A DNA stretch of 64,000 bases from an uncultured Marinobacterium sp. (GTDB lineage Bacteria; Pseudomonadota; Gammaproteobacteria; Pseudomonadales; Balneatricaceae), in contig CANMWJ010000002.1 of the NCBI GenBank assembly GCA_947501565.1, forward strand, positions 248,001 to 312,000, read 5' to 3'. Both the position numbers and the translations under genes were made by a program. The notes under the pieces were generated by a model. That model ran no database searches and was not told the origin of the DNA. It worked only from the letters and a program-made list of their open reading frames with translations. Shown in pieces: positions 18,095 through 26,272 of this stretch. How positions within the stretch are numbered: the first letter of the stretch is position 1; the number at the start of each line of letters is the position of its first letter.

Positions 18095-18892
18095 ATGGAT
18101 GATCTGAAACCATCAGACCTGAATATCCTGCTGGTAGAGCCTTCCAACGCTCAGAGTAAAGTTATCGAAGCCGAGTTGGGTGCGGAAGGCGTACATAGTA
18201 TCGATTTCGTACGGGGCAAAGAGGAAGCGTTACAGCACATCGACCAGATCTGCCCCGATCTTGTAATCTCATCTCTGCACTTCGCTGACGGTACCGGTCT
18301 GGAGCTGTTGCGTGAGATACGGGCCTATCCAGACCTGGAAGACCTGCCATTTATGCTGATCACCAGCGAATCTCGACGTGAGAAGCTGGAAGAGTTTAAA
18401 CAGTCCGGGGTTGTGGCGATCCTGCCGAAACCTTTTACCCATGAAAACCTGTCCCGTGCGATCCACGCTACGCTGGACCTGCTGACGCCGCAGGAGCTGG
18501 AACTGGATCAGTACGATATCGAACAGCTACGTGTGCTGCTGGTGGATGACAGTAAGCTGGCGCGGAAAGTGATTGCACGAGTGCTCGGAAATCTGGGCAT
18601 CGCCAATATTACTGAAGCGGGTGATGGCTCGGAGGCGATTGAAATTCTGAAGGAGAAAACCTTCGATCTGGTGGTGACCGATTACAACATGCCTGAAGTG
18701 AACGGACGTGAACTGACCGAGCATATCCGCAGTACAGAGCAGCTCAGCCATCTGCCGGTGATGATGGTGACCTCGGAAGCCAATGAGGCACATCTGGAAA
18801 ACATCGCACAATCGGGCGTGAATGCGATGATGGATAAGCCGTTTGAGCCGGAAGGCGTGCGTCGAATTCTGGCGTCTATCATGAATAACTAA
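18095..18892 (+). CDS. Two-receiver response regulator with degenerate first receiver
   Basis: 265 residues, two CheY-like domains in tandem. The first (about 8-125) has lost the acidic pair (LLVEPSNAQ) and carries serine where the phosphorylated aspartate belongs (DLVISSLHFADG), so it is a pseudo-receiver. It keeps the KPF lysine. The second (about 145-263) is complete: LLVDDSKLARK, LVVTDYNMPEVNG, VTSEAN and DKPFEPE. There is no effector domain, so output must be by protein contact. Ribosome site GGGAG is 7 bases before the ATG. A strong terminator follows, and no kinase gene is near. Confidence 0.9.
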   Translation: MDDLKPSDLNILLVEPSNAQSKVIEAELGAEGVHSIDFVRGKEEALQHIDQICPDLVISSLHFADGTGLELLREIRAYPDLEDLPFMLITSESRREKLEEFKQSGVVAILPKPFTHENLSRAIHATLDLLTPQELELDQYDIEQLRVLLVDDSKLARKVIARVLGNLGIANITEAGDGSEAIEILKEKTFDLVVTDYNMPEVNGRELTEHIRSTEQLSHLPVMMVTSEANEAHLENIAQSGVNAMMDKPFEPEGVRRILASIMNN

Positions 18893-18922
18893 GGCCACAT
18901 TCCGGTCGTCAGACGGAAAATA

Positions 18923-18960
18923 AAAAGCCCCGCGAGGCAGATGCCTGGCGGGGCTTTTTT
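18923..18960 (+). terminator. Strong bidirectional intrinsic terminator
   Basis: AAAAGCCCCGC (18923-18933) pairs with GCGGGGCTTTT (18948-18958), with an inner AGGC/GCCT pair. T-run on the plus strand and A-run on the left, so it can serve both the two-receiver gene and the convergent DUF3010 gene (stop at 18978). Confidence 0.92.
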
Positions 18961-18977
18961 GTGTCTGTTTGACGCAA

Positions 18978-19415
18978 TCAGCCGTTGAAGTGCTTATGGT
19001 TCAGGTAGGTGTACGCGGTAATGAACGCAGGCTCCTGGAACTTCTTCAATCCGGTATCGGCGAATTCGATCATCAGTGGATTGCGTTTCAGCTGCTCTTT
19101 AATCTCGGTTGAGGAGACCAGTACAACATTCAGGTTCTCGATCAACTGAATAGCCGCTTCCAGCTTAAAGCCAACAGCGCTGCCGGCAAACTTACCTTTG
19201 TGCGGGCGCTGACGGATCACTGCAGTGTCTACGCCGTAATCTTCCATCAGTTTGCGGAAGGCGAACTGGAACTTCTGTACCTGTTCCTGATCGTTAGCGT
19301 CGCTCAGGGTCAGCTTGCGCTGACGGCAATCGGGAATATCGAATAAACCGTCGGAAAGGGAGAGCAGGGTGATGATCGCTTCGCTACCGGTCAGTTCGAC
19401 GCCACAGACTTTCAT
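18978..19415 (-). CDS. DUF3010 family protein
   Basis: 145 residues, soluble. It starts KVCGVELTGSEAIITLLSL and contains LRKLM-type helices, RQRPHKGKFAGSAVGFKLEA (about 88-107) and a C-terminal EPAFITAYTYLNHKHF. This matches the DUF3010 family of gammaproteobacteria, which has no assigned function. The N-terminal strand pattern (G-V-E-L-x-G, then alternating hydrophobic residues) and the RxRPxxGK segment recall RuvC/RNase H-like folds, but that is only an impression. It stands alone, convergent with the two-receiver gene. AGGTAG precedes the ATG by about 9 bases. Confidence 0.78.
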   Translation of the reverse strand: MKVCGVELTGSEAIITLLSLSDGLFDIPDCRQRKLTLSDANDQEQVQKFQFAFRKLMEDYGVDTAVIRQRPHKGKFAGSAVGFKLEAAIQLIENLNVVLVSSTEIKEQLKRNPLMIEFADTGLKKFQEPAFITAYTYLNHKHFNG

Positions 19416-19462
19416 GATATGTATCTACCTGATGATTGGGAAAGGGCGGCATTATAGCGAAC

Positions 19463-20020
19463 TCAGCAGAGTTTGCCGACAAGATCCAGATGGGTGAGGT
19501 AGAGACGCAGGTCAAACTCCAGCTGGTGGTAGTCCGGTTCCATGTGCTGGCAGAGCTGATAGAAGGCCTTGTTGTGATCTTTCTCTTTCAGATGGGCCAG
19601 CTCATGCACGACGATCATGCGGAGAAACTCAATCGGTGTCTGACGGAACACAGAGTCGATACGGATCTCATTCTTTGATTTGAGCTTTGCGCCCTGTACA
19701 CGGGAGATCTGGGTATGAAGGCCCAATGCATCGCGGGTCACGCTGATCTTATCGTCATAAACGACTTTGCTGAGCGGTTGGGATTTACGCATGAATTCAG
19801 CTTTCAGGCCCAGCGTGTAGTCATATAAGGCGCGATCTGTGCGTATATCGTGGATCTGCGGGTAACGCTTCAACAACATCGCTCCCAGCTTTTCCTGCTG
19901 GATAAGCTGCTGCACCTGTTGCTGCAGATCGGCGGGATATCCGCCAAGATATTTCAGCGGTGTTGTCGCTGTAGATGCGGGGCTGCGAGGTATCTCGGTG
20001 CGTCGTTTGGATCGTGGCAT
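19463..20020 (-). CDS. ygjP: YgjP-like metallohydrolase
   Basis: 185 residues. The zinc-peptidase signature is VVHELAHLKEKDHNKAFYQL, with HExxH-type histidines followed by a third histidine. It closely follows E. coli YgjP as I recall it: LKYLGGYPADLQQQVQQLI, LLKRYPQIHDIRTDRALYDY, ALGLHTQISRVQGAKLKSKN and HMEPDYHQLEFDLRLYLTHL. E. coli YgjP is 167 residues; the extra 18 or so residues here are a basic Ser/Thr-rich N-terminus (PRSKRRTEIPRS), so a later start is possible, though no ATG follows. The true substrate is unknown. Confidence 0.88.
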   Translation of the reverse strand: MPRSKRRTEIPRSPASTATTPLKYLGGYPADLQQQVQQLIQQEKLGAMLLKRYPQIHDIRTDRALYDYTLGLKAEFMRKSQPLSKVVYDDKISVTRDALGLHTQISRVQGAKLKSKNEIRIDSVFRQTPIEFLRMIVVHELAHLKEKDHNKAFYQLCQHMEPDYHQLEFDLRLYLTHLDLVGKLC

Positions 20021-20080
20021 AGTACTGGACGAGGTATTGTGTCTGTGGGGTATTGGTTCGGGTTCGCTAGGGAACGTAAT

Positions 20081-20566
20081 TTAACAGATATGGATCAGTT
20101 CGTACTCGATGTCAGCGATGCTGATCTCATCGCCCACCTCTTTGTGCAGCAGGGTTTCACCCAGCGGTGATGCCGGTGTCAGCACAGTGATCTCCTGACC
20201 GTCCAGACTGACCTTGGCGCCGCCGCCCGCAGGGCCGATAAACAGCTGCCGTTGGCCACTATCCATATCCTCCAGTATCACCAACGCACCTAAACCCACT
20301 GGGGTGTCGTCGCTATATTCGATTGTATGCAACTGATGATAGAGGCTGATGGCGTTTTGCAGCTCATGAACGCGACGGGATTGACCTTCTGCCAGATAGG
20401 AGGCCTCCAGACCAAGAGTATCGTACTGTGTTTCAGCAACGCTCTCATCGTGGGTTGCCGCATGGTGGGCTTCATCGGCGGCTTCCTGGGTGCGTTGCAG
20501 TTCGTCCTGTAGCTGGGCCAGGATCAGGTCAATGATAGCTTGGGTATGAGGGCGGATATCGGTCAT
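20081..20566 (-). CDS. GreA/GreB-family transcription factor
   Basis: 161 residues. An N-terminal helical hairpin (about 8-85, IIDLILAQLQDELQRTQEAA to RRVHELQNAISLYHQL) has acidic residues at the tip region (THDESVAETQYD). A C-terminal FKBP-like domain follows (VGLGALVILEDMDSGQRQLF, then TPASPLGETLLHKEVGDEI). The ASPLG(E/K)ALL-type signature is diagnostic of Gre factors that enter the RNA polymerase secondary channel. The sequence diverges from standard GreA and GreB, so an accessory Gre-like role is likely. The start at 20566 has a weak ribosome site; it begins 31 bp after the upstream cyclic-nucleotide gene stop (20598), so the two probably share a transcript. Confidence 0.8.
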   Translation of the reverse strand: MTDIRPHTQAIIDLILAQLQDELQRTQEAADEAHHAATHDESVAETQYDTLGLEASYLAEGQSRRVHELQNAISLYHQLHTIEYSDDTPVGLGALVILEDMDSGQRQLFIGPAGGGAKVSLDGQEITVLTPASPLGETLLHKEVGDEISIADIEYELIHIC

Positions 20567-20597
20567 GGTTGGTTCGATTATGGTAATAGGGTGTGGC

Positions 20598-21101
20598 TCA
20601 GGAAGGCGGTGTTTCTTTCTGGGCATGAACCTTGTCGACGACGATGTTGTCGACAGCGCGTAGCGTACGTGCCATCTCACGGGCAAGGTTCATCATCAGC
20701 AGGCCGAAGTCCAGAGGTGTGGTTTCATGCATCCGACTGAAAAGCGTATTGTTTACTTCAAGAACCAGAGAATCTTCACAGGCAACGGCACTGCCTACCC
20801 GGTTGTGAAGTGCGATCATGCTCATAAAGCCGATCTGCTCACCCAGGGTGTAGTCACGGATGTAAGCGTACTTGTCGTCGTGACTTTTGTAGTAGGCAAA
20901 CGCACCTTTGAGGATCACGTAGAACGCATCACCCCGCTCTCCGGGGGCAAACAGAACCTCGTCCTTATCCAGCGCGTAGATAGTACCTTCGTTCAGCAGC
21001 CAGGTCAGTGTCTCTGTGGAGAGCGCACCGAAGGTCGATGCGCCCCGCAGGTAATCCAGACTGAACTGAGATAAAACATCGGGGCCGGAGACTATTTTCA
21101 T
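20598..21101 (-). CDS. Cyclic-nucleotide-binding domain protein without DNA-binding domain
   Basis: 167 residues. A single cNMP-binding beta-roll (about 20-130): LFAPGERGDAFYVILKGAFA is the phosphate-cassette entry, and YTLGEQIGFMSMIAL replaces the usual GE(LIF)(AG)L motif, so cyclic-nucleotide binding is not certain. A C-terminal helix (LMMNLAREMARTLRAVDN) follows, but no HTH, so it is not a CRP/FNR transcription factor. Similar orphan proteins act as allosteric partners or crotonobetainyl-type regulators; no partner is visible here. GGAG sits 7 bases before the ATG at 21101. A 24-bp palindrome lies just upstream. Confidence 0.82.
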   Translation of the reverse strand: MKIVSGPDVLSQFSLDYLRGASTFGALSTETLTWLLNEGTIYALDKDEVLFAPGERGDAFYVILKGAFAYYKSHDDKYAYIRDYTLGEQIGFMSMIALHNRVGSAVACEDSLVLEVNNTLFSRMHETTPLDFGLLMMNLAREMARTLRAVDNIVVDKVHAQKETPPS

Positions 21102-21123
21102 GATCCACTCCAATACTGCAGCG

Positions 21124-21147
21124 TGTTGTCTTACCTATAAGACAACA
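21124..21147 (-). promoter_or_regulatory. 24-bp palindrome upstream of the cyclic-nucleotide-binding gene
   Basis: Arms TGTTGTCTTA (21124-21133) and TAAGACAACA (21138-21147) are perfect complements around the loop CCTA. It starts 22 bp before the gene at 21101 and has no T-run, so an operator or a 5'-UTR hairpin is more likely than a terminator for the upstream oxygenase gene. Confidence 0.55.
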
Positions 21148-21203
21148 GAATGGGCGTTAGTTTTCAACGCTTTATTGATCGCAGCAAAACCCGGTGTCGA
21201 GTG

Positions 21204-21863
21204 TCACTCGATGGAGATGGTGCTGTTGAAGGCGATGATGACACGGTCCTTCTCGCCGAAGTAGGGCAGCGCTGAGTGCTTCAGGTAGGACGGGAAGATC
21301 ACAATCTGGCCATCGGTTGGCTGGAAATCCCAGAAACCGTTGCTGTTGATGTAGGCGGTGCCTGCGTCGAGGTACTGGTCAGCACAGAAGCGGGGATCGT
21401 AGAAACGGTTGCTACCGTTACGGCTTTCGATTTCGCACTCGCCCGCATCCACATAATAGATACCACACCAGGAGCAGTTAGGGTGTGAATGGGCGTCATG
21501 ATAACCACCGTTTTCTGTGACGTGGTACCAGGACTCAGTAATATTCGCTTTGCCGATCGCGCCTTCTGGCCAGAAATCCTGATTTACGGCTGTCGCGACG
21601 GTGCCCAGCATATCTTCGATGAAGGTGCGCAGCTGCTGTACAGCGGGTGCTGAATGGGTCAGGAAATCCAGTTTACTTTCATACAGGCGGTGCTTGGCGG
21701 TGGTGGCGACCTCACTGTCCACGGCCTGGCTCTGCTGGTCCCGGTTGTTGTAGATCACCTCCAGCAGTTGATCCCTGAGCTCACTGTGCTCCGGGTGGTT
21801 GAGCGCAAACATCTGGGTGGCCCACACATTGATCTCTTCGATCATTACCTCGAAATCTGACAT
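21204..21863 (-). CDS. Putative 2OG-Fe(II) oxygenase
   Basis: 219 residues. The HDAHSHPNCSWCGIYYVD segment (about 125-142) supplies candidate iron ligands. IVIFPSYLKHSALPYFGEKDRVIIAFN (about 187-213) supplies the distal histidine and the arginine expected to bind 2-oxoglutarate. The pattern fits the small family of putative 2OG-Fe(II) oxygenases seen in marine bacteria and phages. The N-terminal 90 residues are helical (EEINVWATQMFALNHPEHSE). Substrate unknown; prolyl or other residue hydroxylation is only a guess. It is the first gene of a minus-strand run towards the cyclic-nucleotide and Gre-like genes, separated from them by the palindrome. Confidence 0.78.
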   Translation of the reverse strand: MSDFEVMIEEINVWATQMFALNHPEHSELRDQLLEVIYNNRDQQSQAVDSEVATTAKHRLYESKLDFLTHSAPAVQQLRTFIEDMLGTVATAVNQDFWPEGAIGKANITESWYHVTENGGYHDAHSHPNCSWCGIYYVDAGECEIESRNGSNRFYDPRFCADQYLDAGTAYINSNGFWDFQPTDGQIVIFPSYLKHSALPYFGEKDRVIIAFNSTISIE

Positions 21864-21985
21864 AGCGTCCTCTGTATTACCGGGATTCTGATGGATGGGG
21901 CGCGATCATACGTGATCGGCGGATCTGACGTCATTAAGTTTGATCAATATTTGTCGCGGTGGCCAGCGGGTTTGTCAGGCATAGC

Positions 21986-24097
21986 ATGATGCGCTGGACT
22001 ATGCTTTTCAGTATCTGGCTGCGACCTGAAAGGCTGCAAATGGCTGCTCATGATCCCTCCCAAACCACCCCCGCGGTGAAGTTGTCTGCAGTGCCGCCAC
22101 TCTCAGAACTGGCTGATCGGTTACCCATCGTTCTGTGTCGTTATCGATACGATGGTGCACGTTACATGCTTTATATCAGCGAAGGTTGTACGCAACTGAC
22201 CGGGTACAGTGTTGAGGCATTGCTCGGAGACCATGCACGGGTGTTCAACCACATCATCACGCCGCGTGATTATAAACAGGTGCAGAAACAGATCGCCGAG
22301 TGTATCCGACGTGGAGAAGCTATCGATATCGGCTACCGGATAGAGACCGCGGGCGGTGAGAGGCGATGGTTGCGGGAGAGGGGGAGAGTCTTCCACGATG
22401 AAGCGGCAGAGAGTGTCGTGATCGACAGCGTGTTAACGGATGAAACACGCCTGCGGCGCCAGTTAGAGTCGCTGGCACACACCGTCGATGAGAAAGACGA
22501 GGAGCGGCTACTGCAGGCGTCATTACTGAATGAGTATCGACGTGCCGTGGATGCCGGCGCCATTGTGTCCCGGTTCTCACCACGGGGACGGATCACCTAT
22601 GTTAACGAACAGTTCTGCGGTATATCGGGGCATTCGCGGTCGGAGCTGATGGGGAAACACTGGAGCGTGTTACGCCACCCCACCGTATCGGATGGTTTCG
22701 TTAATGATGTCTGGCAGGTGTTGTCGGCGAAGCAGATCTGGCGCGGAATACTGAAGAACAAAAATGCGCAGGGTGTAGCCTATTACACCAAATCCACGAT
22801 CGTACCGGTGCTGGGTCCCGGTAGCGAGATCCGCGAATATATTGCGATCAGCAGCGATGTGACCGACCTGATCCGCCAGAGCAAGCGGATAAAGCTGCAG
22901 ACCACCGACCAACTGACACACCTACCCAACCGTCAGAAGCTGGTGGAGGATCTTCAGCGCGAAAGCCACGCCAAGCTGGCGATCTTTAATCTGTGCCGCT
23001 TTAAGGACATCAATGAGTTTTACGGTTTTGCGATCGGTGACCGTTTGCTGATTGAGGTGTCCAATCTGCTGCTCAGTCAGATGCAGGAGCCAGATCTGCG
23101 GCTGTACAAGCTTGCTGGCGATGAGTTTGCGCTGCTTGCAACGGCAGAGGTGCCCACCGGGCGGTTTATCCATCACTGCCATCGATTGTTAAAAACCTTG
23201 TCGTCTCATCACTTCCATCTGGATGGAGACCGCTTCAGCCTATCAGCGGTTGCGGGCGCGGCGCAGCAGCAGAACCTGCTGAACAATGCGGAGATCGCCA
23301 AGAACTTCGCCCGCGAAGGGGATAAGGCTTTCGTGTTCTTTGATGCCAGTCTGGGTTTGAAGGACCAGCTGAAAAAGAATATCCGCTGGACCACCAAACT
23401 CAGAGATGCGTTGCGGGAAGACCGTATTCAGGTGGTGGCTCAGCCATTGTTTGATAACCGTACCGGGGAACAGAGTAAATATGAGTGCCTGGCGCGGATG
23501 GTGGATAACGACGGTGCGGTGGTTTTGCCGATCCACTTTATGCAGATCGCCAAGCGGGCACGGCTCTATGCCGAGCTGACGCGTGTGGTGTGCGAAAAAG
23601 CGTGCTGCTATTTTGCAGATAAATACGATGAGTTCTCAATCAATCTGACCATTGAGGACCTGATGAACCCGCGCACGCTACGCATTGTCCAGGAGTGTAT
23701 TACCCGCTATGAGGTGGCTAATCGTCTGACGCTGGAGCTGGTGGAGAGTGAGGGGATCGAAAAAGAGAGTGCGGTGCGGCGGGCGTTGGATCTGTTTAAG
23801 GCGATGGGCTGCAAGATCGCCATCGATGACTTTGGTACCGGTTACTCGAACTTCGATTACCTGATGCGCCTGGATGTGGATTACATCAAGATCGACGGTT
23901 CGATCATCCGTAACCTGGACCGCGATGCCAATGCTCGGGTAGTGACCGAGGTGATCATCAGCTTCGCACGCCAGCTAAACATCAAGACCATCGCGGAGTA
24001 CGTGCATTCCAGGTCGATCCACCAGGCTGTTATCAGCATGGGGATCGACTATTCGCAGGGCCACTATCTGGGTGAGCCTAAGATTCTGGAACTCTGA
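21986..24097 (+). CDS. PAS-PAS-GGDEF-EAL protein, probable c-di-GMP phosphodiesterase
   Basis: 703 residues, no clear membrane helix. PAS 1 at about 45-160 (YISEGCTQLTGYSVEALLG) and PAS 2 at about 180-295 (SRFSPRGRITYVNEQFCGIS). The GGDEF domain from about 310 is degraded: the metal-binding aspartate of the DLD motif is replaced (IFNLCRFKDIN), the usual GH is GF, and the loop reads AGDEF, so cyclase activity is doubtful. The EAL domain (from about 495) keeps the catalytic set: YECLARM, INLTIED, LELVESE, IDDFGTGYSN, YIKID, IAEYV and SQGHYLG. It is therefore more likely a phosphodiesterase. ATG 21986 has CAGG 6 bases upstream; ATG 21989 is equivalent. Confidence 0.88.
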   Translation: MMRWTMLFSIWLRPERLQMAAHDPSQTTPAVKLSAVPPLSELADRLPIVLCRYRYDGARYMLYISEGCTQLTGYSVEALLGDHARVFNHIITPRDYKQVQKQIAECIRRGEAIDIGYRIETAGGERRWLRERGRVFHDEAAESVVIDSVLTDETRLRRQLESLAHTVDEKDEERLLQASLLNEYRRAVDAGAIVSRFSPRGRITYVNEQFCGISGHSRSELMGKHWSVLRHPTVSDGFVNDVWQVLSAKQIWRGILKNKNAQGVAYYTKSTIVPVLGPGSEIREYIAISSDVTDLIRQSKRIKLQTTDQLTHLPNRQKLVEDLQRESHAKLAIFNLCRFKDINEFYGFAIGDRLLIEVSNLLLSQMQEPDLRLYKLAGDEFALLATAEVPTGRFIHHCHRLLKTLSSHHFHLDGDRFSLSAVAGAAQQQNLLNNAEIAKNFAREGDKAFVFFDASLGLKDQLKKNIRWTTKLRDALREDRIQVVAQPLFDNRTGEQSKYECLARMVDNDGAVVLPIHFMQIAKRARLYAELTRVVCEKACCYFADKYDEFSINLTIEDLMNPRTLRIVQECITRYEVANRLTLELVESEGIEKESAVRRALDLFKAMGCKIAIDDFGTGYSNFDYLMRLDVDYIKIDGSIIRNLDRDANARVVTEVIISFARQLNIKTIAEYVHSRSIHQAVISMGIDYSQGHYLGEPKILEL

Positions 24098-24110
24098 TCG
24101 CGTAAATCGC

Positions 24111-25127
24111 CTAGGCGTCGATCAGACTGCCCAGACGGCGGTAGCTTTCAAGGCGATCGGCGAAATCGTATGTCACCGTAACCAGCGCCAGTTCCTCGGT
24201 ACCGTAACGTTGTGCAAGGGCGTTCAGCCGTTCCTGACACTCGGCTTCTGTGCCGTAAACCACCGATTCCAGTGTCTCATCAAAGTACGCTTGATCAGAG
24301 AGGCTCAGCTTCGCTTTCAGATCCAGTGCCTGTTCCGGCGTATTCAGAGGCTCACGGATACCGTGTCTGAACGCTTTCACTTTCCAGTAGGCCTGAGGCG
24401 CGGCGATCAACGCTGCTTCCTCTCGGGTTTCGGCGCAGACGGCGGATACGGCGATCATGGTCTGCGGTTCACCCTCATGACCCGCTTCGCGCCAGGCTGA
24501 TTTGTAGTCTTCTACGATGCTGACCGGACGGTCTTCCGGACCGATAAACAGTGCCAGTGACATGTTCATGCCCACATGGCCTGCCAGCGCTGCGCTACCG
24601 CCGCTGGAACCCAGCATCCACATCTCCGGTACTGGAGAGTCGTCAGGCATCACGCGCAATTCATGATACGGGTGCGATTCAGGGATGGTGCCGTCCAGAA
24701 AGGCTTTCAGCAGCATCGCCTGCTGGCCGTAGCTGTCCTCGTGGGATTGCTGGAAGGGATACGCCAGGGCGTGACTGGCAAGGCCATCACCACCCGGTGC
24801 GCGGCCGATACCCAGATCGATACGTCCCGGAAAGAGTGTTTCCAGCAGACGGAACTGCTCGGCCACTTTGTAGGGACTGTAGTGGGGTAGCATCACACCG
24901 CCACTGCCAACACGAATCTGCTGGGTAATGCTGGCGATATGGCTAACCAGAATCTCAGGCGCAGGTCCTGCGAAGTTACCGCTGTTATGATGCTCGGCCA
25001 CCCAATACCGGCTGTAACCCCACTGATCACACGCTTTGGCCAGCTCTGCTGACAGCGCCACCGGGCTGAGTTCGTGTTTCTTGCCCGGAACCGGGGATTG
25101 ATCGACAACGGTAAGTTTAAGGGCCAT
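24111..25127 (-). CDS. LLM-class flavin-dependent oxidoreductase
   Basis: 338 residues, bacterial luciferase-like TIM-barrel monooxygenase. Signatures are VVDQSPVPG at the start, SRYWVAEHHNSGNFAGPAPE (about 40-59), RVGSGGVMLPHYSPYKVAEQ, GRIDLGIGRAPGGD and MWMLGSSGGSAALAGHVGM. These match the YhbW/YceB-type group that uses reduced FMN on unknown substrates. The ATG at 25127 has AGGA 7 bases upstream and begins the conserved strand; a longer reading frame to 25217 lacks a ribosome site. Convergent with the PAS-EAL gene, 13 bp between stops. Substrate unknown. Confidence 0.88.
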   Translation of the reverse strand: MALKLTVVDQSPVPGKKHELSPVALSAELAKACDQWGYSRYWVAEHHNSGNFAGPAPEILVSHIASITQQIRVGSGGVMLPHYSPYKVAEQFRLLETLFPGRIDLGIGRAPGGDGLASHALAYPFQQSHEDSYGQQAMLLKAFLDGTIPESHPYHELRVMPDDSPVPEMWMLGSSGGSAALAGHVGMNMSLALFIGPEDRPVSIVEDYKSAWREAGHEGEPQTMIAVSAVCAETREEAALIAAPQAYWKVKAFRHGIREPLNTPEQALDLKAKLSLSDQAYFDETLESVVYGTEAECQERLNALAQRYGTEELALVTVTYDFADRLESYRRLGSLIDA

Positions 25128-25321
25128 GCATAAATCCTGTTGTGAAAAGCCGTATGAGGAAACCAGGGTGGAAAGTATAGGGGCGGGGGAATTGGGAAAA
25201 CAGGTATCGATTTGCAATACAACATTTCATATTCGGAATAGATACGGCCTGACCGGTATCAATTTATTGAATGCAGAACCGGGTATCCTTTTCGCATCTG
25301 CAACAGAGTTAAGAGTTCCCC

Positions 25322-25597
25322 ATGAGACAGAAACCGTCTACCGATATCGCCATGCGCAACCTGATTGATGAGGTGCGCGTTGTAATGCCGTTTGATATGC
25401 CGATCGATGATCTGTGCAGCGGTATCTGTAACGGGTGTTCCAAGAAGTTGCTGGACTACCTCGACATACAGCTGGGGGAGTGGGAGTCCCGCCTGGGTGT
25501 CGGCGAGAAACCCTCTTTGGGTGAACTCAATCAGCTAGCCAAGACCTGCAAGAAGATCTATAAAGTGCTACAGAAGAATGAGCTAATTGCTTGTTAA
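25322..25597 (+). CDS. Conserved small protein of unknown function, Cys motif
   Basis: 91 residues. Polar N-terminus, then the segment DDLCSGICNGCSKKLLDYLD (about 30-49), which contains a CxxxCxxC arrangement. A helical C-terminal half follows (LGELNQLAKTCKKIYKVLQK). The cysteine set could bind a metal or an iron-sulfur centre, but nothing proves it. I do not recognise a named family. Its stop overlaps the stop of the convergent rhombosortase gene by 4 bp. AAGAG lies 7 bases before the ATG. Confidence 0.65.
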   Translation: MRQKPSTDIAMRNLIDEVRVVMPFDMPIDDLCSGICNGCSKKLLDYLDIQLGEWESRLGVGEKPSLGELNQLAKTCKKIYKVLQKNELIAC

Positions 25598-26268
25598 TGA
25601 TAGGTTTTTATCTGTTTTATGGCTGTTCTCTTAGCACCGGATCGGCGTAAGAAACTAAAACCCGCATAAACCAACAGACCCGCTATTGCTCCCGCCAGAT
25701 GTGCTTCCGGGTAGGGTTGCCAGGGGCTGTCCACCAGCAATGTCTGTCGGGTGAGCAGCTCCCACGCCAGCTTACCGGCGCAGATGAATGCCGGTGCCCA
25801 AGCCAGCCAACCGTGGTGTTTTTGTCCGTTCGCTTTCCCGTACAGAATCACTGCTACTGCTAGCGGCGCAAAGAGAACGCCGGATAAACCGCAGTAGCTG
25901 CTGTGTTCGGCCAGCGGTGAAACCAGAAGCAGGTTCACCCCACAGATTCCCGCGACGAGTGTAGCGGCCAGTAATACTCGGCTACGGCACTCCAGATATC
26001 CCGCACAGACCAAAAACGCAATCATATCCCATAACAGGTGATTACCCGTGCTGTGAACCAGGTGGCCACTGATCAGTCGCCACCACTGTTGCTGATCGAC
26101 GATTGCTGCCAGGTCGAAGCACCAGGCGCTAAGTGCTCCCAGATGAGTGAGCAGGGTGCTGACCAGGGCCACGCCTAGCGTAAGGAGCGGTAACCGGGTC
26201 CGTGCCTGCCGCTTCGATAGCGAAAACGGCGGGGCGAGTGGACGTTTGAGATTATGCAGGGTGCCCAT
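25594..26268 (-). CDS. rrtA: Rhombosortase (rhomboid-type GlyGly-CTERM protease)
   Basis: 224 residues, about six membrane helices. A rhomboid-family intramembrane serine protease of the rhombosortase branch, known to process proteins with a C-terminal GlyGly-CTERM tail for export. HLVHSTGNHLLWDMIAFLV carries the conserved HxxxN motif (about 70-88). The catalytic serine is in YCGLSGVLFAPL (about 127) and the catalytic histidine in EAHLAGAIAGLLV (about 190). The gene starts 4 bp after the stop of the VIT/VWA gene, whose product has exactly such a tail, so enzyme and substrate are in one operon. Confidence 0.9.
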   Translation of the reverse strand: MGTLHNLKRPLAPPFSLSKRQARTRLPLLTLGVALVSTLLTHLGALSAWCFDLAAIVDQQQWWRLISGHLVHSTGNHLLWDMIAFLVCAGYLECRSRVLLAATLVAGICGVNLLLVSPLAEHSSYCGLSGVLFAPLAVAVILYGKANGQKHHGWLAWAPAFICAGKLAWELLTRQTLLVDSPWQPYPEAHLAGAIAGLLVYAGFSFLRRSGAKRTAIKQIKTYH

Positions 26269-26272
26269 GGTT

